The position numbers were made by a program, and so were the translations under genes. Shown piece by piece: positions 10,359-23,429 of a stretch of DNA of 64,000 nt. Below the pieces are notes generated by a model. It had not been told where the DNA came from. It was given only the letters and a program-made list of their open reading frames with translations, and searched no databases. Position 1 is the stretch's first letter, and each line of letters opens with the position of its first letter. This stretch comes from Hyalella azteca (lineage: Eukaryota; Arthropoda; Malacostraca; Amphipoda; Hyalellidae), in the NCBI RefSeq assembly GCF_000764305.2, contig NW_025947034.1, positions 124,001 through 188,000 of the forward strand, in the 5' to 3' direction.

Positions 10359-13190
10359 TAATTTTTCTAAAGTCGGACAACTCAAAGTATGTCTGCCATT
10401 AAATCTCTCGCTACAATCACTCGCTCTCACCATCCACTCTTTTCACTAACACTTTATCTTGACTCCTTCGCTTCCTCCAGCCATGTCACCCACGAGGTTG
10501 CGACCGATTTCTCGTTCAGCCGCCAAGCGTTAGCTGAATAATCGAAGTTACATCCTGCCGTCGATATCGGGAACTCGGCTCGAGCTTTTAAACAGAAATA
10601 CGGCTTGTCTGTATGAAATCCCGGCCGCTTCGACAATTTTGGTAGGGAAAACTTCTGACGTTTCAGACGAGTTTTTAAATTTGATATATCTACGCACTAT
10701 CTGTAGTACGGGACGATCGATGTAAAATGAAATTATTTTAACTGAAAGTTCGCGCTTAATAAGCAACCATAAGGGAGGCGTGATGAAAATTGTGGTTAAT
10801 GTTTTGTGGCCGTCATATATTTATAGTTATGCGAAATATATTTGCCAATTTATCGTTCCATTTATACAATAATAATGAAATTAGCAGAAAACAACAACTA
10901 AACGTTTAATTGCTTTAAACTGATTTGCTGCACTTGGTACGAAAAAAATTGCATTCCAGGAGAACCCAGAAAAACTCTGCCAGACATAAATAATCTAATA
11001 ATTCGAAATCCAGCATTGAATGCGACTACAATGAATAGCCCGCGCATTGCTTGCTTGTAATTCGATTTGCTTGCTTGTAATTATTCATTTGCTGAGCAAA
11101 CGATAACAAAAAAATTCTAACTGCTTCGTGTAATATTTGAGATTTTCAGGTAACCAGGATACTTAGACGATATTTTAGCTTATGAGGCTTCAACGGTACT
11201 TATATATTATAGGAGCTATTCGCCTAATATATAGGCTGTTTATTTATTCGTATTATATTCAAGTTGTTTATGTCGAAAAGCTATAATGATGATAATAATT
11301 GAGATCTATATGTATGGCTGCTTGGCAATATAGATAATGTTGCCACAGGGCTGTTTGAGTAATACTTTATTTCTTAATGCCACAAGACGATTTGTAAAAT
11401 ATATGCATGAGCTGTTTGTGACTAATGGCTATTTGGATGAAGTTTGAGTAGTTTGCGCCTCAGGACTATTTTGGTAATAAATGACGTATTTATGCCGCAG
11501 TGTGTTCTGAATAATTATTGAGCTGTGTAACTGTGTATTTCATGTGCTACATCGGAGCCACACTCTTCTGCGTGCATGTGAACATACGCGTTTCTTATAT
11601 TAATCTGTTGAATTAGTGAGATTCAAAAAGTCAGATGAAAAACCATGGATTTCTTTCAATATTATAACTACGTAATGTATTTACCGCCTAACCTCTGAGT
11701 AAATATGGAATAAAGCTATTAGGCTAGTTTTATCTCATGCTTTTATGAAGTTCATGTTTACTTGTTGCAACATTTTCTACATTTTTTAACTACCAAAGCC
11801 ATTTGGTAAGAAATTCATGCAGAAATCCCGGCCATAATTATTAATTTACGACAAACATCGATCGTGATATCAGTCAAGCCATCTACACGCATGAAAATAA
11901 TCGAATAAAAACTACCATACATAAAAATATCATCCAGTAAAAAAATAATAATGTTTGGTTAAGTATAACTTGGGGCACGCCATTCTGGCTCTCTCATTAA
12001 GGATGCTAACGAGCCAACGCCTCATTACCAGCCTGCCTGCTACCCTACACCGCCGCGGTCTAGTTCAGGGGCAGGGCTCGCACTTCTCAGACATTTCTGC
12101 TTGAAATCAATGCTATATTTACCTGAAGGTACAGACGTTCGAGAAATATGTAGAATACGTATATGTTATGTAGAATACGCCGTTTATAATGATGGAAGTG
12201 ATAATTGCAGCTTGGAATCTTTACGTTTTCCCGCATATGAGTAGTATTCATCATTGAATTGAACGTCCTGCCTTGAAAGTGATATTAAACTTAAATTTGG
12301 AATGTAAATTTTGAATTTCGGTTTAAATTGCATCATTTCGACTGAATGTAGTGGTCCATACTCCACTATTTATATTTTTAATTGAGTTTTGTTCATTTTT
12401 TTCCATAAACCACATATTATGTTCAGGCATTTCATGTTACATGTTTTTAACCAGATTTCATTTCTATCTCGATCAGTTATTAAATTATAAGGATTTAATT
12501 TGCACTCAAAATTGGTTGATGCGGTGGTTATTTAAATTGCAAACTATAAGTATTACTGAGCATGACCACTAAATTTAACTTAAAATAAGTGAACGTTATT
12601 TACAACGATAAAACGTGCACCAATTAACGATGTCACTCGAGCGATTGAAATCTTAATTTTCGTGACGCTAATAATATTCTAAATATTAATATCTTGTCCA
12701 ACCAATCGCAATTATTATATGAGCAAAAATTAGGTTAAGCGCAGGAATAATAATTTTTCCAGGTGCGTGATTGCTAATTACCTTCGTTATTATTAAGACG
12801 ACATTATCCAAGCTAACTTCCAATTACGTCGGGATTAATTTGCTTTATAAAGATGTCGGGGTCGCGGCTCGGAGCTTCAAAGTAATTTGCGGGTTCAATC
12901 TAAACCCCGCAGGAGGCTTGTCTCTGCGTGAACGACTCATCCTAACATTAATTAATCCTTAATAACAATACGAAGCGAATTGGCCTCTTTGAAAGGCTCC
13001 TAGCAACTGGTGTAGTCAAGATGATTTACTCTGGCCGGAAGTCTTTATGTAACGATGTCTGCACTGCAAGCCTGGGTTAAAGCCGGGGTTGAATACATCT
13101 GTACTTCTTGGCAAAGACAATACTTTGAGTTGGATGGTCTGCACTGCAGGCCAATAAGCGAGCTTGTGTTGGGCAAGTCTGTGGCAAGAC
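10359..13190. other. Non-coding stretch, nothing defined
   Basis: About 2.8 kb of AT-rich DNA with only short open frames (60-76 codons) on either strand. None has splice signals or recognisable motifs. Confidence 0.4.
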
Positions 13191-13360
13191 TCAATATTGT
13201 GTTGCATGTCTCAATATCGTGTTGCATGTCTCAATATTGTGTTAAATGTCTCAATATTTTGTTGAATGTCTCAATATTGTGTTGAATATCTCAATATTGT
13301 GTTGAATATCTCAATATTGTGTTAAATGTCTCAATATTGTGTTGAATGTCTCAAGTTTCA
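13191..13360. repeat. 20-bp tandem repeat, about eight copies
   Basis: Unit TCTCAATATTGTGTTGAATG with small variations, decaying into a partial copy around 13380-13400. Confidence 0.9.
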
Positions 13361-16190
13361 ATGTTTAGGCAAGTTTGAAATTGTGTTGAATGTTTCAGTA
13401 CTGTGGGACTTGATCGAAGCTGGTGTTGAATACGTCCATAATTTAGGTCAACACCGGGAATAATTTCGTACACTTCTCAACTCCAGGTCTAGACCAAGGA
13501 TGGTATTTTAAAAATCTTTATGAGGACTTTGCACCCATGCTTAAGCTCCATGCAAATAACAGAGCTTGTGTTTGATATGCTTCCACTCACAGCTTCAATC
13601 AGCGATTGTCAAGGATAGGTCAATAATTTTGAATTGGGCCAGAGACAAATTTGGATTCTACTGTACTCTCCTAAACTAGAGCTTATACACTGGATGCATT
13701 AGCACTCAAGGCCTAGAAGAAAGCTTGAGTTGGACCTGTGGGACTAAGACTAGACCCGAGACTCCCTTTGATACGTGTGCAATCAAAGTCTACTAGCGAC
13801 CTTCGCCTACAAAGATATCGCTCCTCTGGCACGTGGTATATAGTCAGTCACGCAGGGACCGGTGGCATTAGTTAGAGATATTAAGCCCTCATAAATGTGC
13901 TCGTAAGTTGTCTAGGAAACATCTGCTTTTTAGGCGCTGAAGTTAATGCTCATCATGTCGTAAGGTACAAATGAACGACAATAATGTATTGATGAGTGCC
14001 TGGATCGAAAGATCAAAATTAACACTTCATGGTGTTAGATCCAAGTCAGGAGATTTTATTGAAAAAGATTTAACCAGGTCCTGCTTCGTTGGAGCTTATA
14101 CTAAAACGGGAATGAATCAGAGAATGTGACCATGGCTCCATCACAAGAATGACACGCAAAATCGTAAAGCATTTTTAAGTGAGGTACGTCTAGTGGACTC
14201 CAAGTTACCGAGTTTGAAGCAAAAAAAAGCAATTGCATTGAGCAAAAAACTCAAGCAATTGCATTGTCGCTCTGATCAAATCACAGCCTGTCATATAGAC
14301 CTGATGGCTTCTACTCCATATTACTCAAGGAACTAGCAGTAGTGTTTGCGTGTCCTTTGACTATATTCTTATTTAGACGCGAGTTTATTACGCTAAAACT
14401 GCTTGGATTATCTATATATAGTCCTTATCTCACTCATCCACGCCTCAGTATTTCTACCCGCTTTGTGGCACCGAAATTTGGAACAGACTCGATCCCTGCT
14501 GGCATCGTTGGAGCTCCTGTAGCATGAACGCGTTAAATAACCCACGAGATTAAACTCTGCAGAAGTATATATATCGAGCAGAATTTCTCCACCTCACAGA
14601 ATAGTGAATATTCAGCAGCTACTTAGCTTCACGATAGTGAGGGAAAGATCGGTCAAAAAGCCAGTTAGTAGATCAGGAGAACAACTCCAGAACAACAATC
14701 GACGGCTGAAAAAACTTGGCCTAATTTTCAACACCGACCCTTTTATAGTTATAATAAACTATTATATTATATGTACCAAACAACTTGTAATCGCTATTTC
14801 ATATAATTTCCACATAGCTTTTTGGTTTGGACCTTTAAGTCACTAATTTTATTTTCTATCGTAGCTCACATGGCAGTTCATTTATTATCTGTAGTTTAGA
14901 TGTGCCTTAGGAGAGAAATATTCTAGTGAGCTTATATAGATTCTTGCGATAACCGTTTCCTTGCTCATAGAAAATTATACCTGAAATAGTCATGGTAATA
15001 TTCTATATTAGAATATTCTATATAATATATATTAGAATATTTTTGAAAAACTATAAAATTCATTTTATGATTAATAAAATAATATATAATATCAATAAAC
15101 ATTTTCTCATTTAAACTTCCAGAAAATATTTTTGGTCCAAATACATTGCATAATCGATTTGGAAACATCAACGTTGAAATTTCGCCTGAGGGTAGGGCTT
15201 GACAGGACTATTATTAAATGTTTTCTCTAATCGAGACCGTCTTTCACTCAGAGGCCCATGTCAGCACAGTCAGCATAAATGTCGCCTATATAGACCAGTC
15301 GCTTTGAGGCTCACATCGGCCATATCCTGCAGCAAGGCCTGGAGTAGAGCCTTGAAGTGCCTGCGTCTGAAGCTTCCATGGCTTGCTGGAGACATTAAAA
15401 ATGTTTGATCAGTCACCAGGCTCTCGCCTTGTCAATATAGGAAGTGCTGCTTGGGGACAGACGGCGTTTTGCTCGAAGGAATTCCGGCTAACAAGCGCCT
15501 CAGCCGCTGCTACAACCAACTAGAAAACATGTGTAAATACCACAAAAATATGCAGTGCGCTGCTGCGTCTTGTGAAAACGCATTTTTTGAAACGGTAGAA
15601 CTGAGTTATGATTCATTTAATATATTCACTCACATGGTGAATATTTATATAATAGAAATAATATCATTTGCTAGAGCATGATATCCATTAACACACACAT
15701 ATAACCTTAAATTGTAACGTATTACACGTTATCCGGTGATTCACTGTAATGGATTCGCTCGAAATAAAATTAATCGTAGGCAATCCTGTATTTTAGTGGC
15801 AATTAGATCATTAAGGTTTGAAAATTTTCGAACGTTAGGTTATGAACCTTAACTTATTTTCTGACATTCGTGTTTTAGATATAGGCTGGCGAGGACTAGC
15901 GCTCTGCTCTGTTGTATAAACTTACTTTATTTAATTTTCTTCAGGAACTGAGTGTAATTTTAATGAAAAAACAGCACGCATGACATTTCAAAATTGAAAA
16001 CAGTTGAGTGTCAGAGATTCGCGAAGTAGCATCACTCATGCCTCGTCACGTATTTTAAAGCATCCAGTCACACACTCAGGCCTCGTCAGGTAATATATTT
16101 TTTTTCTTTGTTTGATGTAGGCACATAATTTAGTTATTTTATGCAATCTGCACCTTAACCTACTCAACTACCACAAGATCACGCGACGTA
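13361..16190. other. Non-coding stretch, nothing defined
   Basis: No supported gene in 2.8 kb. Includes an AT-only patch at 14995-15075 with mirrored attctatattagaatatt motifs. Short open frames here lack any recognisable feature. Confidence 0.4.
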
Positions 16191-16192
16191 AG

Positions 16193-16387
16193 TGCAATGA
16201 TAGTGCCAAGCAATGATAGTGCCAAGCAGTGATAGTGCCAAGCAGTGATAGTGCCAAGCAGTGATAGTGTCAAGCAATGATAGTGCCAAGCAGTGATAGT
16301 GTCAAGCAATGATAGTGCCAAGCAATGATAGTGTCAAGCAATGATAGTGCCAAGCAATGATAGTGCCAAGCAATGATAGTGCCAAAC
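16193..16387. repeat. 16-bp tandem repeat, about twelve copies
   Basis: Unit AGCAATGATAGTGCCA, alternating with variants carrying cagtg for caatg and tgtca for tgcca. Clean boundaries on both sides. Confidence 0.95.
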
Positions 16388-16741
16388 GTTAAGCCGTCCG
16401 TCATCAGCCGAAACATCCTCCTCTAACCAGCCTTTATTTACAAATAGAATAAATGCAAGGTCCAGAAGAGGCGCATTTGGTCGGCTAGACGCTCTTGTGC
16501 TCAAGAACAACAAAGGGCAAAGAGCCTTCCTTATGGCGTCCCGGTATAGTCACATCGTGTATTGATCCTCTCAGAACTTCTCCGTGCACAAAGTTAGAAC
16601 CGTTGCACGAGTTGCTCTTACGTGCAATGAATACATGGACTATAGTAAATAGTTATCCAGAGCATCTAATAAATATTATCACACAGAAATTCGATAAATA
16701 TTTAAATACAGATATGACAAATTACTAAAGATGTCCAACTA

Positions 16742-16920
16742 TTTTTAGCGCATTTTCTCATTAATGGAAAAAAGGCGCTATTGTGCTCGTCATGGCCGTC
16801 CGTCTGTCTGTCCGTCTGTCTGTCTGTCTGTCCATCCGTCCGTCCGTCCGTGACCCCGTTTTCGTCGACGAGAAAATGCGTTCTCTGTCACTCACTGCAA
16901 AGAGTACTGAGTTATATTTT
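16742..16920 (+). repeat. CCGT-hairpin element, copy 3
   Basis: Longest microsatellite core of the six copies (about 16800-16851). The palindrome is damaged here: cactgcaaagagtac replaces cactgcagtgagtac. Confidence 0.85.
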
Positions 16921-17199
16921 TTGTTTATTTCTCTTCCATTATATCACCGGAATTCATTATTTATATACTCGGCAGTTGGTTCTATTGAATTAAAGTTCTT
17001 TGAATATGGACATAGCGCAGGGATCAGCCCTATATTTACGCATCGCATTAGAGATGACTGGTGCTTAAGCGAAGTTAATATTTTATTAGAATATGAATTC
17101 TTTTGCGGCCCTGCCACTGAGTAAGAAACTACGGAGCTGCAGAACCAAAGGGACTTGAATGGGTTCACGGGATACGAGATGATGTGATGAGTGCGTTAC

Positions 17200-17420
17200 A
17201 AGTTCATTGTTAATTGCATCATGCGTACTATAGCACGATGCTATTTCTAAATGCAGGGAAATATATTTTTTGCTGTAACATAATGATTCAGTCTAATTCT
17301 TCAGCATGATGCTGTAGCATAATATTATTGAATATTACCGTAGCCTAAGATGTAGCACAATTCTTTAACATAATTTTGTAGCGTAAACTGTAGCAGATTG
17401 TTCTGTAACATGACTCGGCG
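17200..17420. repeat. Degenerate repeat of TGTAGCATAAT-like blocks
   Basis: Loose recurrence of gtagcataat, gtagcacaatt, gtagcgtaaac and gtaacatgac at irregular 20-40 base spacing. Probably an old, decayed minisatellite. Confidence 0.4.
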
Positions 17421-17480
17421 TAGCTGTCCTAGGCATCGCTGGACTGAATCCTATTACATTCCGCCGCCCTCCTCCCCAGA

Positions 17481-17572
17481 GCGCATACATCGCGTGTGCG
17501 TGTACACATGTGTTCATGCTTCACATGTGTGCATGTGTGTCGTGTGTTTTGCGTGCGCATGCGACGCGTGTG
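17481..17572. repeat. Alternating purine-pyrimidine tract
   Basis: About 90 bases dominated by GT/CA and GC steps (gcgtgtgcgtgtacacatgt and similar). Such a composition is prone to Z-DNA. It holds no clean simple repeat. Confidence 0.6.
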
Positions 17573-17879
17573 CTTGAATACGATACAAGGCAGGCGCTGG
17601 TCAATTGGCAACGCTCTTTAAATGCCACGACGAGGCCTCGTCGAAATGTATTGATTAGAAGTTATTCTATCACAGTTGTGGAGGAGAGTTTGTATGCGGA
17701 AATGAACCTACAAAGAAGCAAGGTAGATTTCTCTTAACCAAATAACAAAAATAAGAAAAATTCTCTTAAAAAAAATTAAAAAATAATTTGAATTCTCTTA
17801 ACGTCACCAAACATAAAAACAGCTATATGGACACTCCTTACCTCATGACCTTATGATGAGTTTAGAACTTCGTAGTCCA

Positions 17880-18760
17880 CGGTTAAGCTGATGCTCCGCC
17901 TTCGTCGTCCCCCGTCTCAGAGTTGTCGCTAGGCAGGTCACCCCGCCCTCGGGTCCCGTCTATTTGTTGGACGTGTTCCGGGACCCGAGGACGTTGGCCG
18001 TGTTCCGTCTTTTTGCCCTCCTTTGGGCCAGCTGATGCAAGATGCTGTTGCTTGTCACTTGCTGAGGGTAGTTTCCCATTACTGGACAATCCAGGATCTT
18101 TTTCAACCAATTGTTCAGTCGTCTCTTGAATGTTGCAAGGGTGAACTCCCCTCCTCTCAGCGCTTTTGGCAAGGCATTAAAGAGCCTCGGTCCCACCACG
18201 GACAGTGATCCCTCACGAAGAGTCTGTACTCTGGCCGCGGCTCGGTTATTAAATGGGGGAACCCTGCACAGCCTGCCCCTCCTATCGTTGTAATGTGTCA
18301 CTATTCTGGAGGTCTCACATTCAAAGTTGGGAGCCAGTCCGGTTATCATCTTCCAAGCGTACAGTATGATATACCTCTCTCTTCTCCTCTCCAGTACAGT
18401 CCCAGGTGTTTCAGCCTTTCCCAGTAGTTCAGGTCCAGCTCCCTCATGCCGCTGATCTTGTACGTGAAGGTCCGCTGCACTGCCTCCAGTTTCCGCAATG
18501 CACCCGCCTTGAGTGGCAACCAAAGTTGGCAGCAATATTCAAGATTGGGTAACACTAGGGCTCTGAAGAGTGTAATCATTAGTGCTGCTTCTCTCGCTCG
18601 AAATGTCCGCCAGATCCACCCCATCCTTTGTCTCCCACGCGCAACTATTTCCTCAATATGGTCATTGAACTTGGCTTCAGTTCACATCAACACTCCGAAT
18701 CTCGAACTAGTTGCTTCTCTTCAATTTCTGTGCCATCTGATGCCACTCCTTAATTCGTAA
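17880..18760 (-). mobile_element. Decayed LINE, C-terminal part of reverse transcriptase (CR1/Jockey type)
   Basis: The minus strand encodes the end of a non-LTR retrotransposon reverse transcriptase. Reading from about 18690 downward: AKFNDHIEEIVARGRQR, then RALVLPNLEYCCQLWLP, KLEAVQRTFTYKISGM and YWERLKHLGLY in one frame. After a frameshift near 18390-18400 follow RRRERYIILYAWKMITGLAP, VGPRLFNALPKALR and FKRRLNNWLKKILDCP in another. The LEYCCQLW...LEAVQR...LFNALP order is the characteristic region between the RT fingers/palm and the 3' end in this LINE group (established knowledge). An in-frame TGA interrupts the segment upstream of 18625. The endonuclease and the catalytic RT core are missing, so this is a 5'-truncated, inactive copy. 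Overlapping plus-strand open frames are shadows. The subfamily assignment is by recall, not by search. Confidence 0.85.
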
Positions 18761-19975
18761 AAAATCAGGCTTTGGTCGATCATTCGGTGTCGGTGATCGA
18801 ATTTTTTTCTTTAAGCACTATTCGAAGCAGCGCGATTCATAAGTCATTATCCCCATGTTGAAACTCTTCCACAAACATCGCTCGTCAGCGCGCAGAACGT
18901 CTCAGGACGCGAGCTAAAATCACGCCAGCGCCAGGTTCGCTTATTATTGTATCGTAACAGATACGTAGAATGATTCAGCTTCTGGTTTTCTCCTCTAGTT
19001 ATTACTGAGTGATTGACGAGTGAGGAATTACGATTGACTCACACAATCGGACAAAAGTAGAGTAAGAATTGAGTAAGCTGATATTTATTGAAAATAAAGA
19101 TATGACAATGCAACTGGCGTTGACGAGGCCAGTCGTATAAGGCGGCTTAATTCGAATATTTATATTCTGGATAATATATAAACAGAATGGACGAGGCAAT
19201 TCTAATCTTGCAGAAAAGAAGGTGGTTGCAAAATATGTCGTCCAGTAAAAAAATTCTCATAGGCGTTACTCTGGCGAGTCCTTGGTGTGAATTTATATCT
19301 GCAAATAAAAATTAACTAATTTAACTAACTGACGGGAAAATTCAATCAAAAATATGGCACAAATAACGGCAAAGCAACGAATTACAAAATTGAATTACAA
19401 ACGAATTACAAAAAAAGAATTACAAGGAATTACAAACCTAAGATTCTGATGTGTCAGCTAACGTTGCTAGAAGGTGGCATGTAATAAATAAAGAAGAAAT
19501 CAGTAAAAAGAAGAACTCTAGACGAAACTTAGAAAAGTATAGTTGAAGACTTAGCTTTGGTAAGTAAAGGAATTAAGAGGTGAAGAACGTGAGTCACAGC
19601 AGAGGAAACGTGTTCCTCGGCCAACACTTGAACCTCTTTACAGTAAAGTTGAAACTTGAGTTATCAATAATTAACTGATCATTGAATTGTTTAGAGTACC
19701 ATAGAATAATTAAACAAGGAGAGTGAATTAATTTAAGGAATAAATAGCATATTCATTCAAATAAAATTATAGTGAAGCTCTAATTAAGAAGAAAGGTAGA
19801 AGTTGAGGAGCTGTTGTTACTGCGCAGGCTGAAGTTAATTGAGGCTTGTCCAGGTGAATAAATGACACGTGAACTACTCGTTGGACGAAGATAAAGATTG
19901 AATAAACTTAAGGTCAATAGACTGGAGATGTGACTCGTATCCAACCCTATCTGAAACTGCTACCTATATATACTA
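18761..19975. other. Non-coding stretch, short aattaca repeats
   Basis: No gene seen. Around 19375-19440 the motif gaattacaaa recurs five or six times irregularly. Confidence 0.4.
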
Positions 19976-19979
19976 CGAA

Positions 19980-20085
19980 ACTTGAATGCAACATCTGAAT
20001 ACAACATCTTAATACAACATCTGAATACAACATCTGAATACATCTGAATACATCTGAATACAACATCTTAATACAACATGAACAG
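19980..20085. repeat. Short tandem repeat of CTGAATACAACAT
   Basis: About eight units of 10-13 bp (ctgaatacaacat, with shortened ctgaatacat variants) in a row. The minus-strand 83-codon open frame over this region derives from it. Confidence 0.75.
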
Positions 20086-21510
20086 AAGTCGAAATCGAAG
20101 CAATAAAAATGAACAAAGAACGGCAAAAAATTATTAATGACGGGGAAAATTTTCCACGGGAAAGGATTCCAAAACTGCTCGTTTAACAAATTTTTCATCT
20201 ACAGACTGTTTGAATTAATTTCTTAATTTAATTTATATTCTGGTAACAAGTCTTTTAATCTTTATAGTAATTTCCTAGCGAAACCTAACGCAGAATTGCA
20301 ATAGTTCGAAAACCGCTTCATTCCCATTACAATAAAGAATTTGCGAAACATTCGGAAGAATCCTTCCTTAATATTACAACCTATCTCTTTTGTCCGTTCG
20401 CGCACTCGTGTAATCTTATTAATAAATCTCTTAAAATAAAAGATTACCCGGAATCAATTCAATCAATGTTCACGAAAGTATCAAAATTTTAAGGAAGAAC
20501 CGAAAATAGATAATATGGGACTATTCTTGGTGAATTAACATTTCTTGTCCATATCATGTGATATTTCATATTTAAGATCTTGAGATATTTCATATTTTTG
20601 CCATATTTATCGCAACAGGACAGTTATAAGATAATTCTAGCGGCATAATATAGCCATCAGACAATTGTTAACTCCCTCATCTGCTCTATAAATACGAACT
20701 TTCTCGTACAATAAGGTAAAAGTTTCTGAGACCACTGTCTAACGAAGGCTCGAGCCGGAAGCCGAAGTTACATTCGGCCCTCAAGATTTGGATTCAAATT
20801 GTTCTCTGGCACACCGGAATATTGCAATTAATCTCGAGCCTTTTCAATCAATATCTGCGCGCTCCCAAGAGATGTGTGATTGGCAATCGAACTGCAATTG
20901 CAGCTGCCGTGACAATAATAGGCAATCTTTGATTAGGTCAATGGCAGGGTATATTGCGTTACCATACCAACGTTATTGATAGAATTCACTGGAGAACTAG
21001 ATTTGATGACTATTTTGAGGGAAAGTTTATGGTAGCTACCGTTTTCGGACCTATGCCGGGCTTTGGCTTACATGGCATAGATACCATGAAATATCAATTC
21101 AGTAGGAACGGGTTCAAGGGAAAACCTTCGACTATTCGGCCGACGTATTGCCCCAAGAGTGTGAACTCCTTCTACATTCAGGCAGACGTAATCATGGATG
21201 AGCGAAGGCTTCATAACCACAGACTTGCCAATTACTTCTGGTTCTTCATATTTTATAACGTGCAGTCCCTTTGTAGACACGGTGCTTTGGTCTTTGATGA
21301 AGTTTTCGTAATGACGACACACAAACTAAACTGTCAACCCAGCGTTTAAAGTTTCATTGCAGTCTATACCAAATACCGCAGTAGCAACTATCTAGCTAGC
21401 GAATTACCGACATAATGTCGTAATTTTCGATAGCTAAGGATTTCATGAACAGTTGGGTTTTCACTCACTTCACTTTGATGATGCTCTCACTCAATGCCGC
21501 ATATTCATTC
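20086..21510. other. Non-coding stretch with an unexplained open frame
   Basis: An open frame of 131 codons on + (20954-21349) lies over an 84-codon frame on - (21068-21322). Neither shows splice signals or motifs that I recognise. It could be part of a decayed mobile element, but nothing in the sequence decides this. Confidence 0.3.
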
Positions 21511-21669
21511 AAAAAATATAACTCAGTACTCACTGCAGTGAGTGACAGAGAGCGCATTTTCTCGTCGACGAAAACTTGAGGTCACGGACAGACGGACGGA
21601 CAGACAGACAGACGGACATGGCGAGCACAATAGTGCATTTTTTCCATAAATGAGAAAATGCGCTAAAAA
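21511..21669 (-). repeat. CCGT-hairpin element, copy 4 (reverse orientation)
   Basis: The only one of the six copies in inverted orientation. All parts are present: tail, ACTCACTGCAGTGAGT palindrome, GCGCATTTTCTC arm, core and head arm. Confidence 0.9.
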
Positions 21670-22374
21670 GCGCTGCAATCTTTTTCCCTCGCTGCAGCTG
21701 CACGCGCCTTATTGCAGCTCTAATACGCTGAGTTTATCCTGAAAATCAAAACAGGCTCTCGTTCATTCAGTTTTACCCTAACTACTTTTCCGCCGGCTTC
21801 ACTTTACTTGTTTGCTAGCAATTAACTTGCCTCAAGAGGTGCATTGATGCAAACAAGTTTTGGTAACTTTTCCCAAGTTAGTCTTCAACTTCACTTCAAC
21901 TTCCGTCAAGTAGGCGTCAGAACTCGTACTTAACTTGTTTCGTGTGCGCCTTGTTGCTTAAATCCTACACTTCGCCCTACAGAAGTAGCTCAGTACAGTT
22001 CAGTGTACTTCAAGTCAGTAGCTCAGTATACTTCGTTAATCCAACTTATTTTAGGCAACTAATCTATCCTAGAACAACAAAAATGTGTAAATAGAGTTTG
22101 AAAAATATTTGATTGTTTTGGGCATAAAAAAACTATTAAAAATTAGAAGAACATAATAGGAGAATCAAGATGGCACCTAGACTCACCAAAAAATTGATTT
22201 TCAAGAGTAAGAGGACTTCTTTGATTAATTAGCTGTTAATTGGGGTTTCCTAATGCGCAAATAATTTTTCAGTACTTGTAATAGCTCTCGAAATTTTAGG
22301 GTTAATAAAGAGGCTTACCATCAGCAAAGGCGCGGTGTCTTTGCTCGACAATTATTGGGCCCTCTTAGACGCCC

Positions 22375-22530
22375 TTTTTAGCGCATTTTCTCATTTATGG
22401 AAAAAAGGCACTATTGTGCTCGTCATGTCCGTCCGTCTGTCTGTCTGTCCGTCCGTGACTACACGTTTCCGTCGATCAGAAAACGCGCTCTCTGTCACTC
22501 ACTGCAGTGAGTAATGAGTTAAATTTTTTT
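22375..22530 (+). repeat. CCGT-hairpin element, copy 5
   Basis: Same organisation as the others with a short core. One arm has a substitution (cagaaaacgcgc). Lies only about 700 bases from the oppositely oriented copy 4, so the two could pair with each other in a transcript. Confidence 0.85.
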
Positions 22531-22767
22531 CTGAAGCGCGGACGGCTTGCGGGTGCAGTAATATGAGTAAATCTCATACACATTATGAAATTCGTACGTA
22601 TTCAGAGGTTAGTTGTTGGTATACAGAGCTTTATAGTTAACGACCGAAAATTTTGAAAAATGGGTACAAGTCTAAAAAATTCCTCATAACAATCAGCACC
22701 ATAACATCAAGTTGGCTGCAAAAATTTTACGAGACGAACCTCGCAAACAACAATGTTAAATGATAAA

Positions 22768-22965
22768 GTCTGCCGTTTATTATTAAATCAAATTTTTTGA
22801 ACGCAGTGGAGTACAATTTATGGCTAGGAGCTGTATTAAATTTGATACGCTTCAGCTTAAAAAAAGTCTACCATATATTATTGCATTTAATTTTTTGAAC
22901 GCACTGGGGACAAATTTATGGCTAGGAGCTGTATTAAATTTGATACGCTTCAGCTTAAAAATAGG
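22768..22965. repeat. 98-bp direct duplication
   Basis: Two adjacent copies of a ~98-bp unit (22768-22866 and 22867-22965) share attttttgaacgca, atttatggctaggagctgta and ttaaatttgatacgcttcag. No coding meaning apparent; a 61-codon open frame runs through it. Confidence 0.8.
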
Positions 22966-23164
22966 AGCTTACGATGTTCCATCCTACCACACGCCCACGT
23001 TTTAATGGCCCTGTGCCTTTCAAAGAAATCTTCAAAGAGGAAACTGCCAAGAAGATAAAACGCTGGATACAGAAGACGCTCTGAGCTGTCCATGGGCCTT
23101 TGTTCTTCCATCAACTAATTTCCACAGTGTTCTAAGTTTAGCATAAGCTAGTTCTCGTATAAAT

Positions 23165-23425
23165 CACGTTAAGAATTTTGAGCGCGGTATGGAAACGAAA
23201 AATTGAATAGCAATATTGAATCAAAAAATTGAAACTCGACATAGAAGCGAAAAATTGAAGCGCGATGTTGAATCGAAAAATTGAAGCTCAAATTAAAGCG
23301 ACAAATTGAACCGCGATATTGAATCGAAAAATTGAAGCCCGGTAGTATTGTAATGCGAAAAATTGAAGCGCGATGTTGAAGCCAAAATTTAAGCGCTATT
23401 AAAGCGAAAAATTGAAGCGAACGAC
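23165..23425. repeat. Degenerate GCGAAAAATTGAA repeat
   Basis: About ten irregular copies of aagcgaaaaattgaa with variable spacers of 5-20 bases. The 102-codon minus-strand frame across it is repeat-derived. Confidence 0.75.
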
Positions 23426-23429
23426 AACT

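Noticed and set aside
1337..16387. Spaced repeats considered as a CRISPR array
   Set aside because: Units are contiguous without unique spacers, and the DNA is eukaryotic.
18446..18760. Plus-strand 104-codon frame
   Set aside because: Antisense shadow of the LINE reverse transcriptase on the minus strand.
20954..21349. 131-codon open frame with an antisense partner
   Set aside because: No motifs on either strand that I can name.
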